Shown piece after piece: positions 8,881 through 17,495 of a stretch of 64,000 nt of DNA (position 1 is its first letter; every line of letters starts with the position of its first letter). The translations under genes were made by a program, and so were the position numbers. This stretch comes from Methylobacterium thuringiense. Lineage in GTDB: Bacteria; Pseudomonadota; Alphaproteobacteria; Rhizobiales; Beijerinckiaceae. Below the pieces are notes generated by a model that saw only the letters and a list, made by a program, of their open reading frames with translations, did no database searches and was not told where the DNA came from. The DNA lies in NCBI RefSeq assembly GCF_022179645.1, contig NZ_BPRA01000025.1, forward strand, positions 1-64,000, read 5' to 3'.

Positions 8881-9870
8881 ATGCCGCATCCGCAAGTTCT
8901 TCGAGACATGGCCCTGTTCGTCGAGGTGGCCAAAAGAAAAAGCTTCAGTCAGGCCGCCGCTGCGCTCGGCATGCCGATTTCTTCATTGTCGCGGCGCATA
9001 ACACTATTTGAATCTGCCGTGGGCTTGCGTCTGCTCGACAGGACGACGCGAAAACTCGTTTTGACGTCTTACGGCGAGGCCTATCTCAATCAGGCGACCC
9101 GGCTCGTCGAGGAGGCGCAGCGCACCTTCGACGACATGGTTTCGCAGGCGAAAGGCCCGAGCGGCTTTCTGAAAATCGCCGTGCCGCCGGACTTCTGGGT
9201 GCTGCGTCACCTGTCCGGCGTGATCTCGGAGTTCTCCCGCGATCATGAGCATGTCCAGATCCACGTGGATCTTAGGCCGGCGCCGGTGGACCTCGCCAGC
9301 GACAGCTACGATCTCGCCATCGCCATCGAGGAGCCGCGCGAGACCTCGCTCATCGTGCGAAAGGTCGGCGAACTCGAGAACGGTCTGTTCGCGTCGCGTT
9401 CCTACCTGCTCGCGCATGGCAGGCCGCAGCATCCGAAGGAACTGAGCCAGCATCGCTTCGTGCTCCCTTCCCAAGGGGCAAGCGCGAACTGGAGCCTGAC
9501 GCGTGGCAGCGAGACGGTGGCGGTCACGGTCGGCGGCCCGGTTTCTTGCAACAGCCTGAGCCTGGCGCGACGCTTCGTCGTGTCCGGGCAAGGCATCACG
9601 TCGGCAAACCTCATCAACGTCGAGCGCGATCTGGTCACCGGAAAGCTAGAGCGGGTGTTGCCGGAATGGCGGCTTCCGCCGACGCCCGTCTACATCGTCA
9701 CGACGTCGCGGCTTCTGCCCGCCAAGGCGCGCAGCTTCATCGACTTCGCGACGAAGCGCCTCAATGCCATCCTGACGACCGCCGCCCGAGGTATGCCCAT
9801 CCCGGAATCGAGCGATATCGACCCGTCTCGTGACTACTCTACGGCACCCGTCTTCGCGCTTCGATCCTGA
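8881..9870 (+). CDS. LysR-family transcriptional regulator
   Basis: A 329-residue regulator. The N-terminal winged helix-turn-helix is typical: MALFVEVAKRKSFSQAAAALG, then SSLSRRITLFESAVGLRLLDRTTRK. A linker helix and a periplasmic-binding-protein-like effector domain follow (from about residue 90; HVDLRPAPVDLASDSYDLAI). The DNA-binding domain resembles the CrgA/AaeR-like group that acts on aromatic or quinone-related genes, but the target is unknown. The start is well supported by GGAG nine bases before the ATG. A perfect palindrome and a promoter candidate lie upstream. No divergently transcribed target gene abuts it; the MFS gene upstream is co-oriented. Confidence 0.93.
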   Translation: MPHPQVLRDMALFVEVAKRKSFSQAAAALGMPISSLSRRITLFESAVGLRLLDRTTRKLVLTSYGEAYLNQATRLVEEAQRTFDDMVSQAKGPSGFLKIAVPPDFWVLRHLSGVISEFSRDHEHVQIHVDLRPAPVDLASDSYDLAIAIEEPRETSLIVRKVGELENGLFASRSYLLAHGRPQHPKELSQHRFVLPSQGASANWSLTRGSETVAVTVGGPVSCNSLSLARRFVVSGQGITSANLINVERDLVTGKLERVLPEWRLPPTPVYIVTTSRLLPAKARSFIDFATKRLNAILTTAARGMPIPESSDIDPSRDYSTAPVFALRS

Positions 9871-10127
9871 ACGGCCGGCATTCCGCCGCTTCGAAAAAGG
9901 AAGACTACGGCGAGATAGGCCACTTCCGCCAACGCAAGCGCGCCATAGAACAGGGCGACCGCGTCGTACCACGAGAAGCCGTGCCGCAGCGCCGCGATGA
10001 GTGCCAGGGTCGCGAGGGCAGGTACGAGAGCCGCAAGAAACGGAATGGGTTTCACAGGGGCGCCGGCCGGAACTGGAGAGAGGGTGGGATTGTCGAACGC
10101 CGCGATCCTATCCTGACGGGATTTCAA
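9834..10127 (-). CDS. Small two-helix membrane protein, convergent with and overlapping the LysR gene
   Basis: A 97-residue frame with two strongly hydrophobic segments: FLAALVPALATLALIAAL (about residues 30-47) and VALFYGALALAEVAYLAVVFLF (about 57-78), each followed by charged residues. This suggests a small inner-membrane protein of unknown function. Its 3' end overlaps the end of the LysR gene by 37 bases on the opposite strand. The segregation of hydrophobic and polar residues argues for a real gene; the overlap and lack of a recognised family lower confidence. Confidence 0.5.
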   Translation of the reverse strand: MKSRQDRIAAFDNPTLSPVPAGAPVKPIPFLAALVPALATLALIAALRHGFSWYDAVALFYGALALAEVAYLAVVFLFRSGGMPAVQDRSAKTGAVE

Positions 10128-10255
10128 ACGAGAACAACCGCCCGTTGGCGGAAACAGATTTCGCGCGGCCGTGTGAAAAACGCATCATGGTGCATCGGCC
10201 TGAAACGTGGCCGCCGGTTTTCGGGAACGCCGATGCACTATCGAGCCACAAAGCA

Positions 10256-10284
10256 TGAAAAACCCGCCGGCATGACCCGGCGGG
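10256..10284 (-). terminator. Rho-independent terminator of the sigma-32 gene
   Basis: On the minus strand the 8-bp stem CCCGCCGG/CCGGCGGG with a 6-base loop is followed by TTTTT (10262-10258), 32 bases after the sigma factor stop codon. Confidence 0.85.
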
Positions 10285-10315
10285 ACGAACACGATGATCG
10301 ATGCCCCCGGCGATC

Positions 10316-11188
10316 TCAGGCGTAGATGTTGTTCGCCGAGTTCGGGAAACGGTCGGCCAAGGCGCGGCGCAGCTTCTCCAGGGCACGGTTCTCGATCTGC
10401 CGGACACGCTCCTTCGAGATGCCGAGGCGATGCCCGAGGGCTTCGAGCGTTGCCTGATCCTCGGCAAGGCGGCGCTCGCGCAGGATCCGCAATTCCCGCT
10501 CCGACAGGACGGTGAGGGCCTGCTTGAGCCAGCTCAGCCGGCGCTCCCCGTCCACCGTAGCCGTCACCGTCTCGTCGGGCAGGGCGGCGCCGTCGACGAG
10601 GAAATCCATCCGTTCGGAGGAAGCCTCGCTCTCCTCGCCGACCGGCGCATTGAGCGACATGTCGGGACCCGAAAGCCGCGCATCCATCAGCGCCACGTCC
10701 TTGGTCGAGACGCCGATCGCGATGGCGATGCGGCTATGGATCTCGGAGCCGACCTGCTCCTCGGTGGACTGCATCAGTCTGGCGCGCAGGCGCCGCAAGT
10801 TGAAAAACAGAGCCTTCTGGGCGGAACTCGTCCCGCCACGCACGATCGACCAGTTGCGCAGGATGTAGTCCTGGATCGAGGCCCGGATCCACCATGTGGC
10901 GTAGGTGGAGAACCGAACCTCCCGCTCAGGTTCGAAGCGGGCAGCGGCCTCCATGAGGCCGACATGGCCCTCTTGGACGAGGTCGGCCATGGGCAGGCCG
11001 TAATGGCGGAAGCGTCCGGCCAATGCGATGACGAGGCGCATATGGGCCGAGATCAGGCGATGGAGGGCGCGTTCGTCGCCGTGGTCTTTCCAGCTGACCG
11101 CGAGGCCGCGTTCTTCGTCTCTCGCGAGAAACGGCGCCTCCATCGCGGTCCGTATGAACTGACGCCGAATTCCAGCGATTTCCGCCAT
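10316..11188 (-). CDS. rpoH: RNA polymerase sigma-32-type (heat-shock) sigma factor
   Basis: A 290-residue alternative sigma factor. Region 2 is intact: HRLISAHMRLVIALAGRF, then DLVQEGHVGLMEAAARFEPE and RFSTYATWWIRASIQDYILRN. The RpoH box QKALFFNLRR (residues 124-133) separates this family from the housekeeping sigma factor. Region 4 has the helix-turn-helix LEALGHRLGISKERVRQIENRA. The ATG at 11188 is preceded by AAAGG; a longer frame upstream adds residues unlike the family. Alphaproteobacteria often carry two or more rpoH paralogues (heat versus oxidative/photo-oxidative stress); which one this is cannot be decided here. A clear terminator follows, and the CarD terminator lies upstream, so it is probably its own transcription unit. 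Confidence 0.95.
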   Translation of the reverse strand: MAEIAGIRRQFIRTAMEAPFLARDEERGLAVSWKDHGDERALHRLISAHMRLVIALAGRFRHYGLPMADLVQEGHVGLMEAAARFEPEREVRFSTYATWWIRASIQDYILRNWSIVRGGTSSAQKALFFNLRRLRARLMQSTEEQVGSEIHSRIAIAIGVSTKDVALMDARLSGPDMSLNAPVGEESEASSERMDFLVDGAALPDETVTATVDGERRLSWLKQALTVLSERELRILRERRLAEDQATLEALGHRLGISKERVRQIENRALEKLRRALADRFPNSANNIYA

Positions 11189-11371
11189 CCCCGTCGTGCC
11201 TTTCTGGTCAGAGTCTTTTGACAGCAGGAGCCGCGCCGCGTCCGAGATGGTCGGGCATGCCCTCGCTGGGCTCAGGCACAACAATCCTGCCACCGCCGTT
11301 GTTCCGCGGAGTTCGCACTGCGGCCTGGAACGAGGCGAGGGATTTTCAAGGGCTGCTGTTCGGCATGGTCC

Positions 11372-11406
11372 ACAAAAGAAAAGGCCCGGCGTGGTGCGCC
11401 GGGCCT
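11372..11406 (-). terminator. Rho-independent terminator of the CarD gene
   Basis: On the minus strand the perfect 10-bp stem AGGCCCGGCG/CGCCGGGCCT with a 5-base loop is followed by TTTTCTTTTG. It starts 36 bases after the CarD stop. Confidence 0.9.
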
Positions 11407-11442
11407 CGAATACGTTGGATGAAAAGGGGCGGCGGATACCGT

Positions 11443-12039
11443 TCAGGCAGCCTCTTCCTGAACGTCGTCGGTCTCGGCTTCGCCATCCGTGTCGGCATCG
11501 GCCTTGGCGCGGCGCGGGGACTTGGCGAGGCTCTGCTCGATCAGCTTGAGGGCCTCGGTCTCGGTGATCTTGTTCACCGAAGAGATCTCCCGCAGGACGC
11601 GGTCGAGGGCGGCCTCGTAGAGCTGACGCTCGCTGTAGGACTGCTCAGGCTGGGCCTCGGAGCGGAACAGGTCGCGCACCACCTCGGTGACCGAGATCAG
11701 ATCACCGGAATTGATCTTGGCCTCGTATTCCTGGGCGCGGCGCGACCACATCGTGCGCTTGACGCGGGCACGGCCGGTGAGCACGTCGAGCGCCTTCTTG
11801 ACGAGCTCCGGCTCGGCCAGCTTACGCATACCGACGCTGTTGGCCTTCGCGGTCGGAACGCGCAGAACCATCTTGTCCTTCTCGAACGCGACGACGAACA
11901 GCTCGAGCTTGTAGCCGGCGATCTCCTGCTCTTCGATCGCGGTGATGCGGCCGACGCCATGAGCCGGATACACGACAGCTTCGCCTGTCTTGAAGCCCTG
12001 ACGGCCTGCAACGGTCGTCGTCTTCTTGGCTGTGGTCAT
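11443..12039 (-). CDS. carD: CarD/CdnL-family transcription regulator
   Basis: A 198-residue RNA polymerase-binding protein that, in characterised relatives, stabilises open complexes at rRNA and growth-related promoters through the beta subunit and sigma. The Tudor-like RNA polymerase-interaction domain is visible near the N-terminus (FKTGEAVVYPAHGVGRITAI, then KMVLRVPTAKANSVGMRKL). The helical C-terminal domain follows (WSRRAQEYEAKINSGDLISV; LYEAALDRVLREI). A Lys-rich N-terminal tag and an acidic tail (DADTDGEAETDDVQEEAA) are outside the core. The ATG at 12039 begins the family's typical N-terminus. It ends in a strong terminator. Neighbouring FdxA, S4 and helicase genes are commonly found next to it in Hyphomicrobiales. 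Confidence 0.95.
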   Translation of the reverse strand: MTTAKKTTTVAGRQGFKTGEAVVYPAHGVGRITAIEEQEIAGYKLELFVVAFEKDKMVLRVPTAKANSVGMRKLAEPELVKKALDVLTGRARVKRTMWSRRAQEYEAKINSGDLISVTEVVRDLFRSEAQPEQSYSERQLYEAALDRVLREISSVNKITETEALKLIEQSLAKSPRRAKADADTDGEAETDDVQEEAA

Positions 12040-12481
12040 GCGAGAAGGGCTCCAGATCATCGCGCGGATCGGCGTCCGCACAGGGTCACTTCCGGGTCGG
12101 GATACCCGGCTCACACCACTCGACCGGCAGGCGCTCGTCACGCTCCCGCCGGCTCCCGGGCTCACCATGCGTCCAAGCAAAGACTAGATCGCCGCGGAAA
12201 GCATCGGGGCTTTCCACGGTCGATCACATGCAACCTCTATCCAAAGCTGGAGCCGCAGGGGGACGGCGGAGGGAGCACGTCAAGCGAAGGCGACGGCAGA
12301 CACAGGTCTACCACAATCCGGGCTCCGAATCAAAGGATTGCCGGCGCACGCCCAAGCGTCCGCGCAGGCGGCTCGCGGTGCGTTCGCTCCCGTCGGGCCC
12401 TATGGAGGTGGTCCTTCCCGGCCTGGCCCGAGGCGGAGTTTCCCCGCCTGCGGCTCTCGGTCGCCGCCTTGGCGATCCCGT
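12040..12481. other. 442-base gap between the ferredoxin and CarD genes
   Basis: No gene is seen. A weak minus-strand hairpin (AGGCGG/CCGCCT arms, 12431-12449), 33 bases after the ferredoxin stop, might attenuate transcription but lacks a T-run. The rest probably contains the carD promoter and leader; I could not pick out convincing -35/-10 boxes. Confidence 0.4.
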
Positions 12482-12820
12482 TCAGTCGCCGGTGCCGGGG
12501 TTGGCCGAGAAATGCTCTTCGAGCTTGTTGGCGACCCCGTCCCACTGCTTGGCGTCGGAGGGGGCGTCCTTCTTCTGGGTGATGTTCGGCCAGCTCTTGG
12601 CGTAGTCGGTGTTGAGCTTGAGCCAGCTCTCGAGGCTCGGCTCGGTGTCCGGCTTGATCGCCTCGGCCGGGCATTCCGGCTCGCAGACGCCGCAATCGAT
12701 GCACTCGTCCGGATGGATGACGAGCATGTTCTCGCCTTCGTAGAAGCAGTCTACCGGGCAGACCTCGACGCAGTCCATGTACTTGCACTTGATGCAGTTG
12801 TCGGTGACGACGTAGGTCAT
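12482..12820 (-). CDS. fdxA: Seven-iron ferredoxin (3Fe-4S + 4Fe-4S), FdxA
   Basis: A 112-residue soluble low-potential electron carrier. Cysteines at 9, 17 and 50 are placed for the 3Fe-4S cluster, and 21, 40, 43 and 46 for the 4Fe-4S cluster, each one position later than in the Azotobacter FdI scheme. The two cluster motifs are [17 protein letters not shown] and [11 protein letters not shown]. The C-terminal extension of about 50 residues ([18 protein letters not shown]) is typical of the group. The ATG at 12820 is the family start; the longer frame upstream is non-coding in character. It is co-oriented with the S4 and helicase genes and lies upstream of carD, a conserved arrangement in the order. 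Confidence 0.96.
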   Translation of the reverse strand: MTYVVTDNCIKCKYMDCVEVCPVDCFYEGENMLVIHPDECIDCGVCEPECPAEAIKPDTEPSLESWLKLNTDYAKSWPNITQKKDAPSDAKQWDGVANKLEEHFSANPGTGD

Positions 12821-13054
12821 GGGCTGCTCGGTCCTCGGTACGCTTTCTCGGGCCTGTCCTGCCGCGTGCGGCGACGGACCGTGTCGGTCCGTCGGGCGCT
12901 GGTTTCCCGTCGGGCGGCGTGGATCCCAGAAACAGGGCTGCACGCGTTCGTGCGCCTTAGCCGCTGCCCACGGGGCTGACAAGCCGATGCGGACTGCCAG
13001 GAACGCCTCGGCGACCCGGTGTCGCTTCGCCGCCATGCTGGTGGGGCGGGGCTG

Positions 13055-13354
13055 CTACAGCGTGTCCGGATCGTCCGGCGACGCCTGGACGCCGCCGAGT
13101 TCTGCGTAAAGCCCTCGGGCCTCCGACGCCGGGCCGCGTCGCTGCCCGAGATCGACCACGCGCACCAGCGCCGTGACGTGTAGCGCCGCGATCGTGAGCA
13201 CGTCGCCGACGGCGACGCCCTTGGCCGGGGCCTCGGCCCGCCTGCCGTTGATCCGCACATGCCCGTCGGTGACGAGGCGTGCGGCGAGAGAGCGCGTCTT
13301 GGCGAAGCGCGCGAACCAGAGCCATTTGTCGAGGCGCTGGCGTTCGCCGCTCAA
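13055..13354 (-). CDS. S4-domain RNA-binding protein (Hsp15-like)
   Basis: A 99-residue protein whose first 50 residues form an S4 RNA-binding fold (RLDKWLWFARFAKTRSLAARLV, then DGHVRINGRRAEAPAKGVAVGD). This resembles the heat-shock protein Hsp15, which rescues stalled 50S subunits carrying peptidyl-tRNA. It starts 36 bases after the helicase stop on the same strand and is probably co-transcribed, which fits an RNA-related role for both. The C-terminal basic tail of enterobacterial Hsp15 is shorter here. Position upstream of rpoH and carD is consistent with a stress or translation link, but this is inference. Confidence 0.9.
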   Translation of the reverse strand: MSGERQRLDKWLWFARFAKTRSLAARLVTDGHVRINGRRAEAPAKGVAVGDVLTIAALHVTALVRVVDLGQRRGPASEARGLYAELGGVQASPDDPDTL

Positions 13355-13390
13355 CCGGGCCGGTGCTCCCGCGACGGTCTCCCCATCGGA

Positions 13391-16300
13391 TCAGCGCTTG
13401 CCGCCGTCGCCGGATTCAAGCTGCGCCTTGAGGGCGGCGAGCTTGGCGAAGGGCGAGTCCGGATCGACCGGGCGTTCGCGCCGCGGCGGCCGGGCCTCGG
13501 CCTTGCGGACCTCGTCGCGTCCCTGGTCCGGGCGGCGCTCGGGCCGGCCGCGCTGATCACGGCGCGGACCGCCATCGGCGCGCGGCTCGCGTGGCGCTCC
13601 ACCCTCCGGACGATCTCCGCCTCGGCGGTCGCGACCGCCGCCGTCCGGCCGGCGGCCGTCACGGCGACCGCCATCGGGCCGGGGCTCGCCGGTCCTGGCT
13701 TCTCCGGTCCTGGCGTCGCCCTGGCGGCCTTCACTGCGCGGGCCGCGGTTCGGCCGCTGGCCGCCGGCCGGGCGCTGGTGGCGGTGCAGACGCCAGATCT
13801 CGATGGTCTCGGGCTCGGCAGGCGCTTCCGGCTCGGCAGGGGTCTCGCCGGGCACGGCCTCGGAGGCCGCGGTCTCGGTGGATGCCGTTTCGGCCGATCC
13901 GTCCGCATCCGCTGCGAGGGCCTCGGGCGCCGGTGACTCGATCGTCGGCTCTGCCGCAGGCTCCGGAGCAGCAGCCTCCGCTGCCGGCTCCTCGACGGTC
14001 GCACCAGAAGGCTCCGCATCGGCCTGTTCAGCCTCGGGTTCCGCTGCCGCCGGCCCGGCCTCCGGCTCGGGTGCCGCGGCCGTCGGCGCAGCGTCCACCA
14101 CGGCCTCGGGCGCGGACTCGGCCGGTGCGGCCTCGGTGGCCGCGTCATCGGACGAAGCCGCGACCGCGTCGCTGGTCTCGGTCGCGTCCGACACGGTCTC
14201 GGTCGTGTCCGCCGTTTCGTGGCCTGCCGACGCAGCGTCGTCCGAGACGACGTCTTCAGTCCCGGCGCTCTGCTGTGACGGTGCTGCCGGGGCAGCAGGC
14301 GTCGTCGCGGCCGCGGGCACGAGTGCGACGGTGATCGCCGGTCCGGGCCGCGCCTCCGAGACGTAGCCGAGCGACTTCAGGATCGAGGCGAAATCCTCGC
14401 CCGAGCAGCCGACCAGCGAGGTCATGTTGACGGTGGCGACGAAGCCTTCGCCGTCGGCGGTGCCGGCCGGCGGCTCGCCCGGCGTCGCGCCGGGGCGGTA
14501 GGCGATGGCCGGACGGATCAGGTCGGCAAGGCGCTCGAGGATGTCGACGCGTACGGCCCGCTCGCCGCAGACGCGGAAGCCGGCAGCGCGGTAGAGACCC
14601 TTGGCGATCTCGGGGTCGACCTTGATCGAGGTGCGGCCGGAGCCTGCGAGATGCGCGATCTCGTCGAGGCCGCGCTGGTCGAGGCCGTCGTTGCGCAGGG
14701 CCCAGAGTTGGGCGGCGAGGGTGCGCGGCGCCGGCTTCAGCAGGGCCGGCAGGAAGATGTGGTAGGCGCCGAAGCGGATGCCGTGGCGGCGCAGGTTGGC
14801 CCGGCCGTCCTGGTCGAGGGTGCGCATCTCCTGCGCGACCTTGGCCCGCTCCAGCACGCCCAGCGACTCGACGACCTGATAGCCGATGCCGCGGGACAGC
14901 CCCGTCAGGTCGGCGGCGGAGTCGATCTCCATCAGCGGCCCGAGCAGGCGCACGACATAGGCCTTGAGCCAGGCATTGAGCCGCGTCTCGACCTTCTCGC
15001 GCGACGGGCCGCTCAGGCCCTCGTCGGCGATGAGGCGCAGCCCCGGCTCGAACAGCTTGTCGCCGGGCACCAGCTTGGCGACCGGGTCGCCGGTCCAGCG
15101 CACGATGCCGTCATGCGACAGCACGAGAGCGGAATCGGCCGCGGCGGAGAACCGGTCGGCCCGCGCCTCGATTTCGCCGGCGAGCGCCTTCTCGGCCGCG
15201 TTGCGCAACGTCTTCGCTTCGTGCCCTTCGGCATTCGCGTCCGGGACGAACTGAAAGCCGTGGAGGTGGCCGACATGTTGACCCTCGACGGTTACGTCAC
15301 CGCCGGGAGTGATCTCAGCTTCGAGCATCGCGTTCTCTCGTAAGCGCCGCATCAGGACGCTGGTCCGTCGGTCGACGAAGCGGCTCGCGAGGCGCTCGTG
15401 CAGGGCATCCGACAGCCTGTCCTCTACCCGACGCGTCTCGCCCTGCCAATGCAGGGGGTCGATGAGCCAGTCGGGGCGGTTCGCGACGAAGGTCCAGGTG
15501 CGTCCCTGTGCGATCCGCTGCGACAGCGCGTCGATGTCGCCGTCGGTGCGGTCGATCATCTTTACGTGCTTGGCGAACCAGTCGTTCGGGATGCGGCCGG
15601 CCATGCCGCGCATCAGGAAGCGGTAGAGCTGCGCCACGAGGTCGGCATGCGTCTGCGGATGGACCTTCCGATAATCCGGCACGCCGCAAGTGTCCCACAG
15701 GCGGCGCACCGCCGCCGGGCTCGTCGCCATGTCGCGAAACTCCTCTTCGCGGGCGAGGATCTCGAACGAGGCCTGGTCCTCGCCCATCGGGGCGCGGGTC
15801 AGGCCCGGCTCGCGCGGGAATTCGTCGAGGCTTTTCTGGAGCGCGTCGAGTGAGGCGTAGCTCAGGTCCGGGTTGCGCCATTGCAGCATGCGCACCGGAT
15901 CGAACTGGTGGTTCTCCAGCGCGTCGACCATCTCGGGCTCGAACGGCTTGCAGCGCCCGGTGGAGCCGAAGGTGCCGTCGGCGAGGTGGCGGCCGGCACG
16001 TCCGGCGATCTGGCCCATCTCGGCCGGCGTCAGCTTGCGGAACCGCGTGCCGTCGTACTTCCACGTCGCGGCGAAGGCGACGTGGTCGACGTCGAGGTTT
16101 AGGCCCATGCCGACTGCGTCGGTGGCCACGAGATAATCGACGTCGCCCGACTGGTAGAGCTCGACCTGCGCATTGCGGGTCCGAGGCGAGAGCGCTCCGA
16201 GCACTACGGCCGCCCCGCCGCGCTGGCGCCGGATCAGCTCGGCGATGGCGTAGACCTCCTCGGCCGAGAAGGCGACGATCGCCGTACGACGCGGCAATCG

Positions 16301-16804
16301 CGAAATTTTCTTCTCGCCGGCGAAGGTGAGGCTCGACAGCCGGGGGCGGGTGGTGACGTGGACGCCAGGCACCAGCGCCTGCACCAGCGGAGTCATCGTC
16401 GAGGAGCCGATCAGCAGTGTTTCTTCCCGGCCGCGTCGATAAAGCAGGCGGTCGGTGAAGACGTGGCCGCGATCCATGTCGGCGGCGAGCTGGATCTCGT
16501 CGATGGCGACGAACGCCACGTCGAGATCACGCGGCATCGCCTCGATGGTGCAGATCCAGTAGCGCGGCCGCTCCGGCTTTATTTTCTCCTCGCCGGTGAC
16601 GAGGGCGACCTTCTCCGCTCCCACCTTGGCGACGACGCGCAGATAGACCTCGCGGGCGAGCAGTCGCAGCGGCAGGCCGATCATGCCCGTCGGATGTGCG
16701 AGCATCCGTTCGATGGCGAGATGGGTCTTGCCGGTGTTGGTCGGGCCGAGCACCGCCGTGGCGCCGCGCGAGCGGGCATGCGGGGGGAGGTGGTGAAGAT
16801 TCAT
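13391..16804 (-). CDS. SUV3-like superfamily 2 RNA/DNA helicase with a long disordered tail
   Basis: An 1137-residue protein. The helicase core has Walker A GPTNTGKT (20-27), motif II DEIQ (102-105) and motif VI QIAGRAGR (265-272). The DEIQ box and overall arrangement match SUV3-type helicases, which in mitochondria work with the RNA degradosome. A family-specific C-terminal domain extends to about residue 825. After it comes an Ala/Glu/Pro-rich acidic linker (about 830-1000), then a strongly basic Arg/Gly/Asp-rich stretch (about 1005-1110) and a short conserved-looking end (DPDSPFAKLAALKAQLE). The tail is probably disordered, and the RG-rich part is a plausible RNA-binding region. It heads the helicase-S4-ferredoxin cluster. 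Its biological role in bacteria is not established. Confidence 0.93.
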   Translation of the reverse strand: MNLHHLPPHARSRGATAVLGPTNTGKTHLAIERMLAHPTGMIGLPLRLLAREVYLRVVAKVGAEKVALVTGEEKIKPERPRYWICTIEAMPRDLDVAFVAIDEIQLAADMDRGHVFTDRLLYRRGREETLLIGSSTMTPLVQALVPGVHVTTRPRLSSLTFAGEKKISRLPRRTAIVAFSAEEVYAIAELIRRQRGGAAVVLGALSPRTRNAQVELYQSGDVDYLVATDAVGMGLNLDVDHVAFAATWKYDGTRFRKLTPAEMGQIAGRAGRHLADGTFGSTGRCKPFEPEMVDALENHQFDPVRMLQWRNPDLSYASLDALQKSLDEFPREPGLTRAPMGEDQASFEILAREEEFRDMATSPAAVRRLWDTCGVPDYRKVHPQTHADLVAQLYRFLMRGMAGRIPNDWFAKHVKMIDRTDGDIDALSQRIAQGRTWTFVANRPDWLIDPLHWQGETRRVEDRLSDALHERLASRFVDRRTSVLMRRLRENAMLEAEITPGGDVTVEGQHVGHLHGFQFVPDANAEGHEAKTLRNAAEKALAGEIEARADRFSAAADSALVLSHDGIVRWTGDPVAKLVPGDKLFEPGLRLIADEGLSGPSREKVETRLNAWLKAYVVRLLGPLMEIDSAADLTGLSRGIGYQVVESLGVLERAKVAQEMRTLDQDGRANLRRHGIRFGAYHIFLPALLKPAPRTLAAQLWALRNDGLDQRGLDEIAHLAGSGRTSIKVDPEIAKGLYRAAGFRVCGERAVRVDILERLADLIRPAIAYRPGATPGEPPAGTADGEGFVATVNMTSLVGCSGEDFASILKSLGYVSEARPGPAITVALVPAAATTPAAPAAPSQQSAGTEDVVSDDAASAGHETADTTETVSDATETSDAVAASSDDAATEAAPAESAPEAVVDAAPTAAAPEPEAGPAAAEPEAEQADAEPSGATVEEPAAEAAAPEPAAEPTIESPAPEALAADADGSAETASTETAASEAVPGETPAEPEAPAEPETIEIWRLHRHQRPAGGQRPNRGPRSEGRQGDARTGEARTGEPRPDGGRRDGRRPDGGGRDRRGGDRPEGGAPREPRADGGPRRDQRGRPERRPDQGRDEVRKAEARPPRRERPVDPDSPFAKLAALKAQLESGDGGKR

Positions 16805-16892
16805 CCTGTCGTCGGCGACCCCTGCGGCCCCCGTTCACGGGAGGTCCGTCGTTTCAGCCCGCCCGCGGTGCCGGCTAATTCAGGGAGCCCGG

Positions 16893-17219
16893 TCAGGGGT
16901 TCCGAGGCCGCGGCGGCCTGCCGCCGGACGGCGGCCAGCCATCATATGGGGCCGGTGGTCGCCCGGGACCAACCTGCGGCGTGAGGATCGGGTTTGCGTA
17001 GATGTCGACCCGCGTCGGCGGCTGCTGCGGCGCGAGGTCGGCGCATAGGGTGTCGGGGGTCGCGGTGAGGGGGCCGCGCCGCGGTGCACGGTGCTCGATC
17101 ACCTGGGCGGAGGAGAATGCGTCGCCGCCGCAATCGCGGCCGCCGGCCGAGAGTTCGCCGGCCTGAGCTGTCGAGGCAGCGCACATCACGGGTACGACGA
17201 GGAGAAAGATCCGGCGCAT
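16893..17219 (-). CDS. Small exported proline-rich protein
   Basis: A 108-residue protein with a signal peptide (MRRIFLLVVPVMCAASTAQA, probable cleavage after residue 20). The mature part contains two Cys (around RDCGGDAF and DTLCADL) and a Pro/Gly-rich end (PTRVDIYANPILTPQVGPG, PPSGGRPPRPRNP). The two Cys could form a disulfide in the periplasm. No family is recognised. The ATG at 17219 was chosen because it starts the signal peptide exactly; the open frame upstream is not coding in character. It lies just upstream of, and in the same direction as, the helicase gene, and is divergent from the GST gene. Confidence 0.7.
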   Translation of the reverse strand: MRRIFLLVVPVMCAASTAQAGELSAGGRDCGGDAFSSAQVIEHRAPRRGPLTATPDTLCADLAPQQPPTRVDIYANPILTPQVGPGRPPAPYDGWPPSGGRPPRPRNP

Positions 17220-17495
17220 GGACCTATGAAAGCCGAAACGATAAAGATTCCGGTCTACGACCGATCGGCTTCGACGGATCGACCGGCTGCGACCCGGTTT
17301 TCCGTTGGTAGGCCCACTACGGCGCCCCCGATCTGTGCACACGGCGTCGAATTGTAGCGAGCGGCGTTGCGTGACGTATTCCACGGTTCGCGGCGGAAAT
17401 GATGAGCTAAAGCAGCGATCGAGGACGGTTCGGGCAAGCGCCGTGGAAGCGCCCGCTAGCGAGCCGCCTGTCGAACCTTCTCTGGAGAACACGCA

